This document shows positions 1 to 10,625 of a DNA stretch of 64,000 bases, piece by piece. The stretch comes from Cristatella mucedo (taxonomy: Eukaryota > Bryozoa > Phylactolaemata > Cristatellidae): positions 5,327,001 to 5,391,000 of the forward strand of contig WPIO01000002.1 in NCBI GenBank assembly GCA_009760855.2, written 5' to 3'. The stretch's first letter is position 1; each line of letters opens with the position of its first letter. Position numbers and translations under genes: made by a program. Below the pieces are notes generated by a model. It was not told the origin of the DNA, made no database searches, and saw only the letters and a program-made list of their open reading frames with translations.

Positions 1-384
1 TCTAAACGCTTATCGCTTCGGGCTGCTGGGTCTCCCACGCCGGCGGCTGCCTTAGCTTTGCCGGCGGCTAGTAACCTACTTGTTAGTTATGATCGTCAGC
101 AGCTGTTATCGCTTCGTCATCGCAGATCAAATGCATTCCTAGATATTAATGTTGTTGCTAAGATTCATGAACTATACATTAACAAAAGAAAAGCACCCCG
201 TAGCCGCCGTGGTGGCCGGAACCAACAGCTCAGACGCCGCTCGTTGGGCGGGAACTGCTAGCTGAGTACCCGCTCGTTCGGTATTCCTAGCATTGTCTCG
301 AAACGCTCAGCACGCTCCCCCACATGTGTCACTATAAATTCCTCAAACTTAGTGGTCATCAAGCCTGTTGTAACCCTATCGGCC

Positions 385-1267
385 AGACTTAAGGCTTGCC
401 TTTGGAATCCTCGCTCAATGTGCAATAAACCTCTAGTAATAAGCGACCTTATTTCTGAAAATGGTATCGACCTGCTCGCCCTAACTGAAACTTGGCTGAA
501 ATCGATAAACTGCCCGACAAATTAAAGACGCTACTCCATCTGGTTTCTCGTTCTTTCACGCCCCTAGATCATCCAAAACTGGAGGTGGAGTTGCTATTGT
601 CGTGCGCTCGAAATTCAACTTCAAGCCATTTGCGGTACCCTTTAAGCAGTCGTTTGAATCGATTGACTTAATCTCACCCGAAAACAAGCTACCGATAGCG
701 GCAGTAGTCTCTCGCCCACCAGGTACCAAATCCTTCTTTATCTCAGATTTCTCCGATCTCATTTCGATTCTGTGTGCAAGAAATCGATCCTTCCTCGTTA
801 TGGGTGATTTCAACGTTCACTTTGATAACTTATCTGACGCTTTCAGCACCGAATTTCGTGCACTGACTGACTCATTGTCTCTTGTGTCTCATGTGCAAGG
901 CCCTACCCACATCAAGGGTCACACACTCGACCAGATTTACTCATACAACTGCACCCTGTCATCACCAATTATTACCAAATCCTGCTTATCTGACCACATG
1001 CAGATCTCATTCAATCTCCAGTGTGTGCCCACATCCTCCTCTAAAATAATCTGTGAATCGCGAAACCTCAAGACCCTTGACATCGATGCTGTCCGTGCGA
1101 GGATATCTGCTTCACCTCTGCTGCTCAATCCTCCCTCCGATCTGTCATCATTGGTAGATAGCTACAACACGACACTAGCTGACACGCTCGACGAGTTTGC
1201 ACCTCTGACAAAGCGCACTGTGCGCCCCCGCCCAGACGGCATTGGCTTACAACAGACATTAAACTAG
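385..1267 (+). pseudogene. LINE endonuclease domain (broken)
   Basis: Encodes the exonuclease-endonuclease-phosphatase domain that nicks target DNA to prime LINE integration. The first part (about 385-525) reads in one frame and shows the conserved LTETWL motif. After a stop and frame change the domain continues from 602, with GDFN near 803 and SDH near 990, both hallmark catalytic motifs of the family. The reading frame stops at 1265 just before the linker to the reverse transcriptase. The disruptions are seen directly; loss of function is inferred. Confidence 0.82.
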
Positions 1268-1353
1268 ACAGGTCTAAAAAGCAAAAGCTTGAATAAGCCT
1301 ACACAAGATCCGGACTAACTGTCCATCGACAGGCATATGAAGACTACTGTAGG

Positions 1354-2754
1354 TTGTACCAATCGATCCTAGCAAAGGCCAAGTCTAGCTTCCATAAAAA
1401 TATTGTTGAATCACAGATGCACAATCCAAAAATGCTGATGACGACAATAAACCATCTCCTCAACCGTTCCCAGATTAGCTCCTTACCTGATGATCCTAAT
1501 GATGATCTAGCCGATCGCTTCTCTCGATTCTTTGTGCAGAAGATAGACAAGATCAGGGAATCCATCCCTGCGATGACAACCTCCCCACTAGAATGCTGTT
1601 CCTCGGTTCCTGGCTGCACCTCAATGTCTGCATTTAAGCAGGTCACTAGTGATCTAGTCCTAAAGTTCGTAACTCAATCAAAGAAGACGACAAGTCCTCT
1701 GGACCCTATTCCCACTATCCTGCTCCTACGTTGCATTGATCTGCTGCTGCCATGCATAACTAACATAATTAATATGTCATTAGCCTCAGGTCATGTCCCA
1801 GCACCTTTCAAAAAAGCTGTAGTCAGGCCACTTCTCAAGAAAGCTACACTAGACCAAGAGAACATAAGCAACTACCGCCCAGTTTCCCTTCTACCATTCC
1901 TATCAAAGACACTGGAACGGGTCGTGGCAGACCAGCTTAACTCGTATATCGAAACCTCACACCTTGCTAGTAAGTTCCAGTCTGGCTTTAGAGCTAATCA
2001 CTCCACAGAGTCAGCATTGCTTAGGGTATACAACGACCTACTTAGGAATGCAGACATGGGTAGAGTGTCCCTGCTTGTTTTGCTTGATCTTTCGGCAGCT
2101 TTTAACACCATCGATCACAAAGTTCTTCTAGAGCGCCTCTCATCTCGCCTGGGCATCACTGGCACTGCTCTGCAGTGGTTCAGGTCCTATCTCAGTGGGA
2201 GACTCCAGAGTATTGACGTGAATGGACAAAGATCCTCTGAAGTACCTCTGAAATATGGAGTACCTCAGGGCTCCGTGCTAGGTACGGTTCTTTTCACGGT
2301 TTATACTCTGCCTCTTGCTGATGTGATTGCCAAGCACAATCTAGGCTTTCACTTCTGTGCGGATGACGCTGAGTTGTGCCTTTGCTTTGATCCCTCCCAG
2401 CCTTCGAGCACCTCAAATTCTCTCAACTCACTAGCTGCATGCACTGATGACATCCGCACATGGATGGAAGCAAATTTTCTAAAACTAAACGATGATAAAA
2501 CTAACTTACTTGTTATGAGCAAACCCAGTGTGATTCAGAGATTGGAAAGGCTGAAGCTCAAGATTGGCTCTGCCAGCATATCTCCAGTTGAATCAGCTCG
2601 AAATCTAGGTGTCATATTCCAAAGCGACCTCTCGTTAGACGACCATATCAGCTCCACAGTCGAATCTGCCTATTTTCAGCTTCATAACATTGCTAAAATT
2701 CGGGCTTGTTTAGATAAAGATACCACATCTAAGTTGGTCCAAGCAATGGATTGA
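1354..2754 (+). pseudogene. LINE reverse transcriptase (466 aa, C-terminally deleted)
   Basis: Long open frame covering most of the reverse transcriptase. Motifs in order: [60 protein letters not shown] and the catalytic block FCADDAEL near 2355, so the two active-site aspartates are present. The frame ends early: about 130 codons found in better copies (for example at 49672-50940) are missing between TTSKLV and the FKV block, and the join near 2745 sits in similar short sequence. This suggests an internal deletion. The remainder to 3040 is in broken frames. Confidence 0.85.
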
Positions 2755-3260
2755 CTTCAAGGTTTTGTTGCTCACTTTTAGGTCACTTCATTCTATGGCT
2801 CCAGCTTATCTCTCCGACATACTCCCCCATCAGGCCAAGCATCGTACCACCTGCTTTTTGGAATCCAACAGTCTAGAAATACCTCATACAAACCTTAAAT
2901 CCTTTGGACACCGTGCATTTAGTTCGTATGCTCCCACAGCCTAGAACTCCCTCCCAACCTGCGTCAGAACATCCCCCACCTGACCATATTTAAAAGGAAC
3001 CTAAAAACACACCTATTTAGGACAGCATTTAGTGGGTCCCTGTGATTCGTCCTTCATGTGCTTATGCGTGCTGATACTGTGAATGCTGCCACTAACCACA
3101 TTTGCATGCTGACCCTGTGCATGTCACCCTAACCATATTATTCATTTTGTTTGTTTTTCAAGCATGATTTTACTTACCATTCAATTGCATTTCACTTTGC
3201 AGCAAATGTAAAGCGCCTAGAGAGAGATAAAGTTCTCTGAGGGTGCTTTATCAAGTGAAT

Positions 3261-3305
<45 letters not shown>
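3261..3305. repeat. (TA)n microsatellite
   Basis: Pure TA dinucleotide run directly after the 3' tail of the LINE, probably grown from its ATT tail. Confidence 0.95.
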
Positions 3306-3308
<3 letters not shown>

Positions 3309-3440
3309 CTATGGTTTTATTTATTTGTGTATCTTGCCTCTTGCTGGAAATCTCGGCTCCACCACTGCTTATATGCAAGGTTTTGATATTTCAAATTGAA
3401 TATCTTATTCCTGCAACTTTTCGCTGCATGCTCTAATTTT

Positions 3441-3577
3441 GCCGAGCTGGTTTGGTCTAGTGTTTAAGGTGGTCGCCCCGGCCAAGGTCTGGCTGAGGTC
3501 GTGGGCTCAAGCTCCGAGGCATATTTGAAGTGCCTGAATAAAGATTAAGTTCTCTTGGCGCTATATAAATGAATTAT
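3441..3577 (+). mobile_element. tRNA-derived SINE (family A)
   Basis: Starts GCCGAGCTGG, followed by a box A like TGGTCTAGTGTTTAAGG and a box B like GTGGGCTCAAGCTCC, the internal RNA polymerase III promoter of a tRNA-derived SINE. It ends in GATTAAGTTCTCTTGGCGC and ATATAAATGAATTAT. Two related copies are at 27617 and 56423. The 3' end resembles the L2 tail in this window (GATTGAGTTCTCTGAGGGCG), so it probably borrows the L2 machinery. Confidence 0.8.
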
Positions 3578-3837
3578 ATTTTATATATTTGTTTTAGCGT
3601 CAAATTTGTTTTTTGTGCCCGCCTTTACAGATTGGCGAGTTGTCACAATAATGCATTTGAAGCAGACAAAAAAAATTACGCGATGAAGAGAATAGATAAG
3701 AAGCCCAATTGCTTAGCGCTGCACGAGCTCAGCGAGTCTCTCACTTGTAACAAAGTAAATAAGCAAGAGACAAAAGGTAAGATAGTAATAATAAGCCTTT
3801 TATATAGTCCCCGGTCAAAACTTTAAGTACGCTCTTC
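3578..3837. other. AT-rich spacer, no gene seen
   Basis: Contains an 85-codon open frame (3569-3826, plus strand) with no recognisable motif. I see no other structure. Confidence 0.5.
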
Positions 3838-3960
3838 ACGAGTACGGTCTGGGGTTCAAGTTCTGAGTTGGGTGATCCTTTACTGCCCTCTGTAAGTGGT
3901 GGTGATATCCATTAAGGCTCTTCTGCCGCTATGTAACGGAGGATGTTGAATAAGCTAATT
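3838..3960 (+). mobile_element. SINE family B fragment (5' truncated)
   Basis: Shares GGTTCAAGTTCTGAG (box B region), the GTGATCCTTTACTGCC block and GGCTCTTCTGCCGCTAT with copies at 25880, 33246 and 37046. The box A half is missing. The family looks tRNA-derived and is distinct from family A downstream of box B. Confidence 0.6.
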
Positions 3961-4067
3961 TATTTAGTCTCTATTCATGCGCTGTAAAAATCATTGCAAT
4001 AGGAGTACTCGCCAATAACGAACGAAATGCAAGGTATCCAGATTAAGATAAGTATGCAAAAAGCACA

Positions 4068-4535
4068 CGGCTATCCCGTTGACCAGGACAAGCATCGAAC
4101 CACTCGCTTTTCGGAATATAACAGTCTATCAATACCTCTTACAAACCTCAAATACTTTGGAGACCGTGCATTTAGTTCGTATGCTCCCAAAGCCTGGAAC
4201 TGCCTCCAGACTTGCTTCAGAATATCCCCTGACTTGACCACATTTAAAAAGAACTTAAAAACACACCTATTTAGGAGAGCATTTAGTGGGTCCCTGTGAT
4301 TCGTCCTTCACGTGCTTATGCGTGCTGACACTGTGCATGCTGCCACTAACCACACTTGCATGCTGACCCTGTGCATGTCACCCCTAACTATGCTATTCAT
4401 GTTGTTTATCAAGCATGATATTCCTCACCATTCAGTCGCGTTAACCTTAGCAGCAAATGTAAGGCTCTTAGAAAAAGATTGAGTTCTCTGAGGGCGCTTT
4501 ATCAAGTGCATTATTATTATTACTACTACTACCAT
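4068..4535 (+). mobile_element. L2-like LINE 3' fragment
   Basis: Carries the last about 75 codons of the LINE protein in an open frame (FGDRAFSSYAPKAWN, FRRAFSGSL then stop at 4299), the 3' untranslated region and the tail ending in ATTATTATT. Same family as the element at 1-3262 but a separate 5'-truncated insertion. Confidence 0.85.
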
Positions 4536-4768
4536 TATTATAGTAAAAACTAAAGGCTAGTATCGGAAACTATTCAAGGTTCTAAGCCAAAAATATATTT
4601 TTAAAGTGTCCAAAAAGAAAGCGTGATAAACTTGCAGACTTCGCTTCATTTCCTCGTTTATGATAGGAATTGGAGACCTTGCTTTTCTCATTTAGCACTG
4701 CGGTCATGCAGTCATGCCAAAGTGACCTGGAGAACCTTGGAAGTTGTGCTGAGAGTTAGACGACTCAC

Positions 4769-4863
4769 CTGTTTTATTGTATCGCATAAGAACCGCGGTA
4801 GCAGTGATCAAAGCAGTGGCAAACTCCGCACTCGCACGTTCCTCGGCCACTGCAGATCAAATC
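4769..4863 (-). pseudogene. Paralogue exon for I-EGF4, one base short
   Basis: The acceptor TTTTTCAG precedes codons for DLICSGRGTCECGVCHC, a clear integrin EGF pattern, and the donor is GTGAGT. The exon is 95 nt against 96 in the intact gene. After CYRG the frame moves, so the expected end of the form C-x-T-I-K before the donor appears only in another frame and the original frame hits TAA at 4774-4776. Either a real one-base deletion or a sequencing error. Confidence 0.75.
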
Positions 4864-5088
4864 CTGAAAAACCAAATATCCAGTGCTGTATGTATGTGCT
4901 ATCAGAACACAATCATTGAAAAGCACAATTAGGAAGGAAAAGTTCCAATTGCAGGCACAGCTATATAGGTTGAATGCTTTCACTGAATCTTGTACCTCAT
5001 AGTAACGTATGAAAAGTATAAACAGTATTAACTTCAAGTGTTGTCATTAGTGGCTCTAGCTTAGAGTGCGAAAGAGACTGAAACCTAC

Positions 5089-5222
5089 AATCGATGCATT
5101 GCTTGATTTGCAAGAATCCTTCGTCAGCGGGCAGTCGCATGCTGCATACTGGTCATTCTTATGGCCTTCATAGCAGTCAAAGTAGCTAAGACCTTGGGAA
5201 TCGCAAAGGCAGACGCCGTTAC
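5089..5222 (-). CDS. Paralogue exon for I-EGF3
   Basis: Encodes NGVCLCDSQGLSYFDC and later AACDCPLTKDSC, matching the third integrin EGF repeat of the neighbouring gene (exon 57741-57871). The acceptor is TTTTCTAG in phase 1 and the donor GTAGGT in phase 0, the same phases as in the intact gene. Length 134 nt against 131. The exon is open, with all cysteines in place. Confidence 0.8.
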
Positions 5223-6491
5223 CTAGAAAACGTAAACATGAGGTCAACGGATAAGATAATGCAATTGCAGTTCTAAAATTAGAAACACTAGGAGGACGTG
5301 GTACTTTCGCACTTTCGTTGAGGGCGCTTTCATAACCACTAGGCAGGTCTCTGCCTGTCCAACGTTGCATCATTTAAAAGCACTAAGTCAGACCGTCGCG
5401 TTTCATTCCTATTTTCATTTAAAATATACTGGTTCTTTCAACCGCTGGATTACATAGTCACCATGTCTACTTCGCAAATCAATTATTTTGTCAGGAGGAT
5501 ACTTCTGTAGCACATTGAGTGAATAAACGATTGCCTTTTATGGCACAAAAAGGGGCGAGAATCATTGCTGAAATGAGAACAAATTCACTTGCATGGAGCA
5601 GCAAATGATTTGCATGATATAGCTCACGTTAAGCCAGAAAATAAGTACACACAAAAATTAGCATCTCAGTAATTCTTCAGACTTCGAGAGCGATATATAG
5701 TTGTCCATGTGCAAGTGCAGGCTCTGGCAAGACAAAACTGCAATGATCGAATATCTATCTGCCTGTGAGACTCCTTGAGTGCCGCTGCAAAAAAATAATT
5801 ACTGGTTATTGGCTGAGACACATGCGGAACGGTAAGTAGTCTTTGTGGTGTTCCTTATTAGCAGTACTTGGCAAATAAGAAAAGATGTCAACGCAAAATC
5901 CTCGGGCCCGCTGTTGCTCGTGAAAACGCGTAACTCTCAGCTTCTGCAGAACGCCAATCAGCTGCTTCTTGTGGCGTTTCTCCGCACCGTTGTTGCATGG
6001 GGAAATGCCTTATTAATGCGACTAAAAATACAATCTATTTTTTAAACCTAGTTTATAGTATTAGGTAATTATATTAAAATTTATGAAGGAATGTTAAATA
6101 TTTCTCGTGTCTGAGCATAGACTGAATTGTTCTTTTATTACGTTCCCATAACAGCAAAAACCCAAAGCCAAAGCTATATTCTTCTGATGGCCGAATAACA
6201 CTTGCTAGTTGGAACATTTCAGAAACAAAACACACAAACAAACACATACGTGTGTGTACATATTATTGTATATACATATTAGGGTTCGAAATTAAAAACT
6301 GTTCACTCGTGAAAAGTCGATGTCCCGGTAATATATTTAGAATAAGCAATACCTAACTTAGTAGTTATTTTTAAGGTGCAAAATATCCAAGTTTAACCTG
6401 GCTAATAGCATGAGCTGCAACTGTATCTCAGCGTAAGCAACAGCTGCAGAGATCGGGTTTTCTAAGCAGTCTGCACATGGAAAAATCTTAC
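5223..6491. other. Intron of the integrin paralogue
   Basis: AT-rich sequence between two paired exons of the paralogue. I see no gene or recognisable mobile element. Confidence 0.6.
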
Positions 6492-6667
6492 CTCCACAGA
6501 TGCGACCATTAAACCGGTTGCAGCCTCGTGTATCGCACTCACAAAACACGCCAGAGAAACGCTGCTCAGAACTGCAATACTCATGGAGTGGATTGCAAGT
6601 GCTACAATCGCACTTTCCACAGGCGGTGAAGAATCCTTTTTCCGAGCAAGCTAGCCCATTGCCATTT
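6492..6667 (-). CDS. Paralogue exon for I-EGF2
   Basis: Encodes a cysteine-rich block with TACGKCDC, FCECDTRGCNRFNG and ICGG, matching the intact gene's exon at 58028-58212. The acceptor is TTTAACAG in phase 2 and the donor GTAAGA in phase 1 after GGAG. 176 nt, fully open. The consensus donor here contrasts with the weaker GTTTGT donor of its counterpart. Confidence 0.85.
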
Positions 6668-8253
6668 CTGTTAAATGTGAGTGAGAGCTTAAATGAAAAT
6701 TAAAATACTCAAAATTACCTCCAGAGTAGTATGCCGATAATTTGCCTAATTTCAAAGCTTGCCGCCAAGAAATTGCTTGTTACCATGAGATAGGCTTGAT
6801 AAGTATACTCTGATGTCTTAAAAAACTCGAAATCTTAGAGCGTTAAGTAAAACTATGTATAGAGGCCATATTGAGTGAACGAGCTCTGTAATATTTTTCA
6901 TTTGACAAATAATTGCTTAGCAAGGAAAGCTCTGCAATTAGTTTCATGTTTGCTGTATACATATAGCTCTAAATTACTATAAGTATATATATATATATAT
7001 ACATATATACATATATATATATATACGTATAGTATACGTATTATACGTATATATATATATATATATACGTATTATACGTATATATATATACGTATATATA
7101 TATATACGTATAGTATACGTATTATATATATATATATATTATTGCCCTTGAAAAATAGTAACCATTCATATTTTATTAAATACTTAAATTATTTGCAGTC
7201 GTTTCAAGATGTCCAACGAAAGAAATTAAATTGCACCAAGCCTTTATTCCTATCACAAAAATATGTTTTTTTAAATAAAAAGAGCACGAATAGTGCAATA
7301 ACCTTCTCTTCATTTAAAGAACTCGAAAGTTCAACTCTTCCAAGCTCAAAAATGTGTTTACAGATATGTCGTCTGAACAGCAGAGATAACCTAACAGCTT
7401 CCTTTTAAAAAGCGAAGTCCTTACATCGAGTCTTTGAAATCGGAGCATTACGAATGAGTTTTATGACTTTTTGCAAAAGGAATACCTGAACAATTTAAAC
7501 TTTTGATTGAAGCCTGGCCTATTTGAATACTACTGACTGTTCACTTTGACTGTCTTCAATTATAACTTAAAATAGCTACCAACTTCGAATATCAAGAATT
7601 GAATAATATAGTCTGGGTTGCTTCGACCTATCCTCACTTTTCCTTCCTCGAAGTCCTAAAAAAAATGCAGCAGCCACTTGACCAAAGCTCCGAGGATGCG
7701 AGCATTTTTAGCAGAGTTTCGAAAGCCTACTGTCATTTACTTCTTCTTATCTTATAGTGCCGTACTCTTTACTCTGATTTTATCTCACTTGAATTTACCT
7801 CTTCCTGTGGCTAGATTAGGTTATGAAATGGCGGTTCAAGTTGCTTTGTTTTCCTCGGGTTTCCTTCTGTGCAAAATAGCTTTAATAAACGGCTCAGCTT
7901 AAGGTAATGCTCGCGCCCAATCACTGATCAGCGCTCCACCTTTCCTTTTTGTGCCTCCTCATTTCCATCTGAAAGTCTTTCAGGTCATGTAAACTTATTT
8001 TTCTGAAATTAAATGCAAAGCAAAATCAAAATTGTATTCACATTTTAGTGCTTGTTCCCGATTTAAAGAGTCCCAGGAGTTTTCAAGAAAAAACTTTGAG
8101 CCCCATATTTGTTAATAAAGAGACTAGTGGAAGTTGGCAGCCTGGACGACGAGGCTAATTTTGAGGAAAACGACTTCATCAAAATCAAATTATGTAAATT
8201 GTAACACAGCCGCACTCACGGTGGAAAGCGAGAAAGAAACGAAGCTCGCTTAC
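6668..8253. other. Intron of the integrin paralogue
   Basis: Contains the TA-rich tract at 6986-7140 and otherwise AT-rich sequence. Open frames at 7142-7408 and 7678-7902 (plus) have no family signature. Confidence 0.6.
6986..7140. repeat. TA-rich microsatellite with TATACGTATA palindromes
   Basis: Imperfect (TA)n broken by repeated TACGTA units, making a nested self-complementary block. Confidence 0.9.
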
Positions 8254-8404
8254 TTCGCGCACTGGGATTGTATCTCATCGTGGCTTATGTTAGACGTTGC
8301 TCCTTAGCACTCGCATTTTCCTGCACAGAAGCCCATGCATGTCGCAGCGACACAAGCCGCACGAGTAGGATCCAGCGCCGCTGCCCTGCACTGCTCTTGT
8401 CCTC
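8254..8404 (-). pseudogene. Paralogue exon for I-EGF1, disrupted
   Basis: The acceptor CACACTGCAG is followed by GAG in phase 0, exactly as in the intact exon (61932-62080). The exon is 151 nt against 149. YSCGLCRCD appears in one frame and GKCEC in another, followed at once by TAA, so at least two indels plus a stop separate it from a working EGF repeat. The donor GTAAGC is still present. This is the strongest sign that the paralogue is dead. Confidence 0.65.
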
Positions 8405-8804
8405 CTGCAGTGTGCGAAAACACACTTCAAAGTCAGTGAGCTCGGATAGAGCCTCCTATAGGCTAAGCTGAGCGAAAAAGGGAATTCGCTTGCATAAAGT
8501 AGGCTGCAGTGTCCGAGCTCAGTCGATTCTTAAATAGTCGTGCTGGCGAGGCTCTAGTCTTTTCCTCCCAACTCCCAGACCTGATCGCACTAGGTAAGCA
8601 CAAGCTTGAGTACTATTACTACTCATGGAATCAGCAGTGTTGAGAGCCTTCTGCTCTTTCGCTGGTACGTTCTAATACGGCCCAAGATCGAGCGCATGAC
8701 AAACATCTTCGGTGATGACGAGTGTGCCGCCAAGCACGCCCTTGACGGATTAGTTTCTTTAGAAGAGCTAGAAAAGACCCCGAGTGGCGTGTCTGCCTAT
8801 AATC

Positions 8805-8806
<2 letters not shown>

Positions 8807-8837
<31 letters not shown>

Positions 8838-8895
8838 ATATATATATATATATATATATATAGGATATATATATATAGATATATATATATATATC
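8807..8895. repeat. (TA)n microsatellite
   Basis: TA runs broken by two TAGGATATA units. Overlapping open frames on both strands here (IYIYIY) are artefacts of the repeat. Confidence 0.95.
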
Positions 8896-10519
8896 AATAG
8901 GAGCTCTATTGCTTTTCTCTTTAAAAAGAGACCAGCCGCTTTTAGCAGCACAAAAGCTCCTGGGGTCTAAATTAAAATACATACGCCAAAGGTTGGCTGA
9001 TTTACCAGCCTTATTTATGCGAATACGGAAGACCCAGAGCGGCACCACTCTGCATGCTAACATTGGGGAGTGAAGTTTAGAGTTGCCTTCAGTAGGATTC
9101 TACCTCACGACCAGGTCCAAGAATCTTCAAAGCAGTCCTAACTCACTAATAAGCCGCCACATGTTCTTATCAATAAACGTAATGCATAGCAGACGAAATA
9201 AGAGTTACCAAAACGTTTGAAACCACTAGAAATTTTAAATGGTTTCTGCAAAGATGAAATAACACAATTTTTGTGTAAGTCCTAGGGAGGTCTAGCTGAA
9301 TTCCTTCTACTGAGAGCAGTACAGCTCTGGCTACTGACAGAACGTCACACTAGTTACCCGGAGGAAGTATAAGTCTCACGTGTTGAGGTCTTAGCTGCAC
9401 AGCGTCCGCTCCCGAGTCAAAGTATGGGTTTCTTAAGGGTTCATCCTTGAACAGAATGCAATTTCTATCAACGCCTGGTTGGCAAGTATATAAACATGAC
9501 AGGGCCATTACCAAGGCACACGTATAGACAAGTGTATAGGTGCGTGTACACATGCAGATATGCACCTCTCAGGGCGACTACAGAATATTGCACAAAGAGA
9601 AAGCGGGACTTACACTGTTTTATGGTGCATTTAAAAGCACAAAAGCTTTTTGGAACTTATTTCGAACGTGCTTCCTGAGCAATAAATTTAAAATTAACAA
9701 TATCAATTAGGAGACAATGAAAATAAAAAATATGGTAAGGGAAACTAACAATAAAAAGAATGAAGAACCTAAATCGACCTACCATGTGACCTCATGTTTG
9801 ACCTTAAGACAGCCTTGCTTAGGTATAATTTTGAAAGTAATCATCTAAGCCTAGAACGCTTCATCGTGTTTGGGAAGCATTGCTAATTGGTTATTGAGTT
9901 AATTATTCGAACAGTTGTGAGAAGTGGCAGAATATGCCATCTTCACGCAAATGATCCGCATCTGAGCTTTGAAGAATTTTAAAGGATTAAAACATGGTTA
10001 ACCCGTTTTGGAGTTTCCCGTACAGCCCAATAGCTATATCTTTATTTCGGGTACCTCTAAGTCAGCTATACTCTATGATTTGTGCGAAATTTGACCTAAC
10101 TTTATCTGGAATCCTGTGCATCATACGGATGATGCACAGCTCGCTCATATCTCCCTTACTTAAAAATGTGTACTCCTGCTTAGGTGCTTAATCATTAATT
10201 CCATGGGCATTTTTTATCCATCTCTATGGCGCCTAGCGAAGCCATAGGTGATAGGTGAGACCTTAAAAATTAAGTGTTTACTTAAAAATTTCCAAAAAGC
10301 TTGCACCGTGTTCAAACTTTTGCAACTCTAAGCGAGATACATATGTAAAAAAGTGGGACCTAAAGGACTTTAGGCTTTCATACTTTTGGTAGCATCTCGA
10401 CGGTATATTTGAGTGGACTAGCTAGTTTGCACGTACTGTTCTTAAAATGTCAATGTTCAATGGGGCGGGGTTGGTAGAGATAGCATACAGTAGACTGGTC
10501 AAATGCGGTGATTTTAGCC
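8896..10519. other. No gene recognised
   Basis: Unique-looking, AT-rich sequence. A 71-codon minus-strand frame at 9350-9565 contains NPYF but is not integrin tail; see the rejected list. Confidence 0.5.
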
Positions 10520-10625
10520 TGGGTGATAATAATAAGAATAATAACAATGCATTTGTACAGCACCTCAGAAAACTAAATCTCTTTCTAGGCAATTCACGGA
10601 TTCTGTAAAGAAAGCCTGACAAAAT
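10520..10625 (-). mobile_element. L2-like LINE tail fragment
   Basis: Minus-strand copy of only the terminal stem and ATT tail (AATAATAACAATGCATTTG then AATCTCTTTCTAGGCAATTC). No coding part is present. Confidence 0.65.

Larger units (their letters stand above)
1..3262 (+). mobile_element. L2-like non-LTR retrotransposon (LINE), cut by the window start
   Basis: A LINE with an apurinic-type endonuclease followed by reverse transcriptase and an untranslated 3' end. The 3' end has the L2-type stem (AAGCGCCTAGAGAG then TTCTCTGAGGGTGCTTTATC) and runs out into an ATT/TA simple tail near 3255. The endonuclease is broken by a frameshift near 520-600 and the reverse transcriptase C-terminus is deleted after 2745, so it is dead. 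Assignment to the L2 clade rests on the tail type and on the protein motifs; a tree would settle it. Many fragments of the same family occur across the window on both strands. Confidence 0.88.
4769..8404 (-). pseudogene. Integrin beta paralogue, EGF-repeat part, probably decayed
   Basis: Four exons on the minus strand match, in order and intron phase, exons for I-EGF repeats 1-4 of the integrin beta gene at 37777-62080. Two are intact (6492-6667, 5089-5222). The first (8254-8404) has indels and a stop, and the last (4769-4863) is one base short. Headpiece exons should lie at higher coordinates and tail exons at lower ones, but I found neither in the window. It lies 29 kb beyond the 3' end of the first gene in the same orientation, so it is a head-to-tail duplicate, probably a pseudogene. 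Sequencing indels are a possible alternative for the single-base defect. Confidence 0.72.

Noticed and set aside
3441..3520. Possible tRNA gene
   Set aside because: Box A and B are present but there is no cloverleaf with a clear anticodon arm, and the same sequence recurs with a SINE tail.
6986..7140. CRISPR-like spaced repeats
   Set aside because: A TA/TACGTA microsatellite without unique spacers, in a eukaryotic setting.
7600..7640. NPDY reading on the minus strand
   Set aside because: No splice acceptor in phase, no surrounding tail-like residues and a better exon elsewhere.
9350..9565. Minus-strand frame with NPYF, first considered as the integrin tail exon
   Set aside because: A far better exon lies at 37777-37845, 210 nt from the transmembrane exon, with NPLY and NPTY in the right phase.
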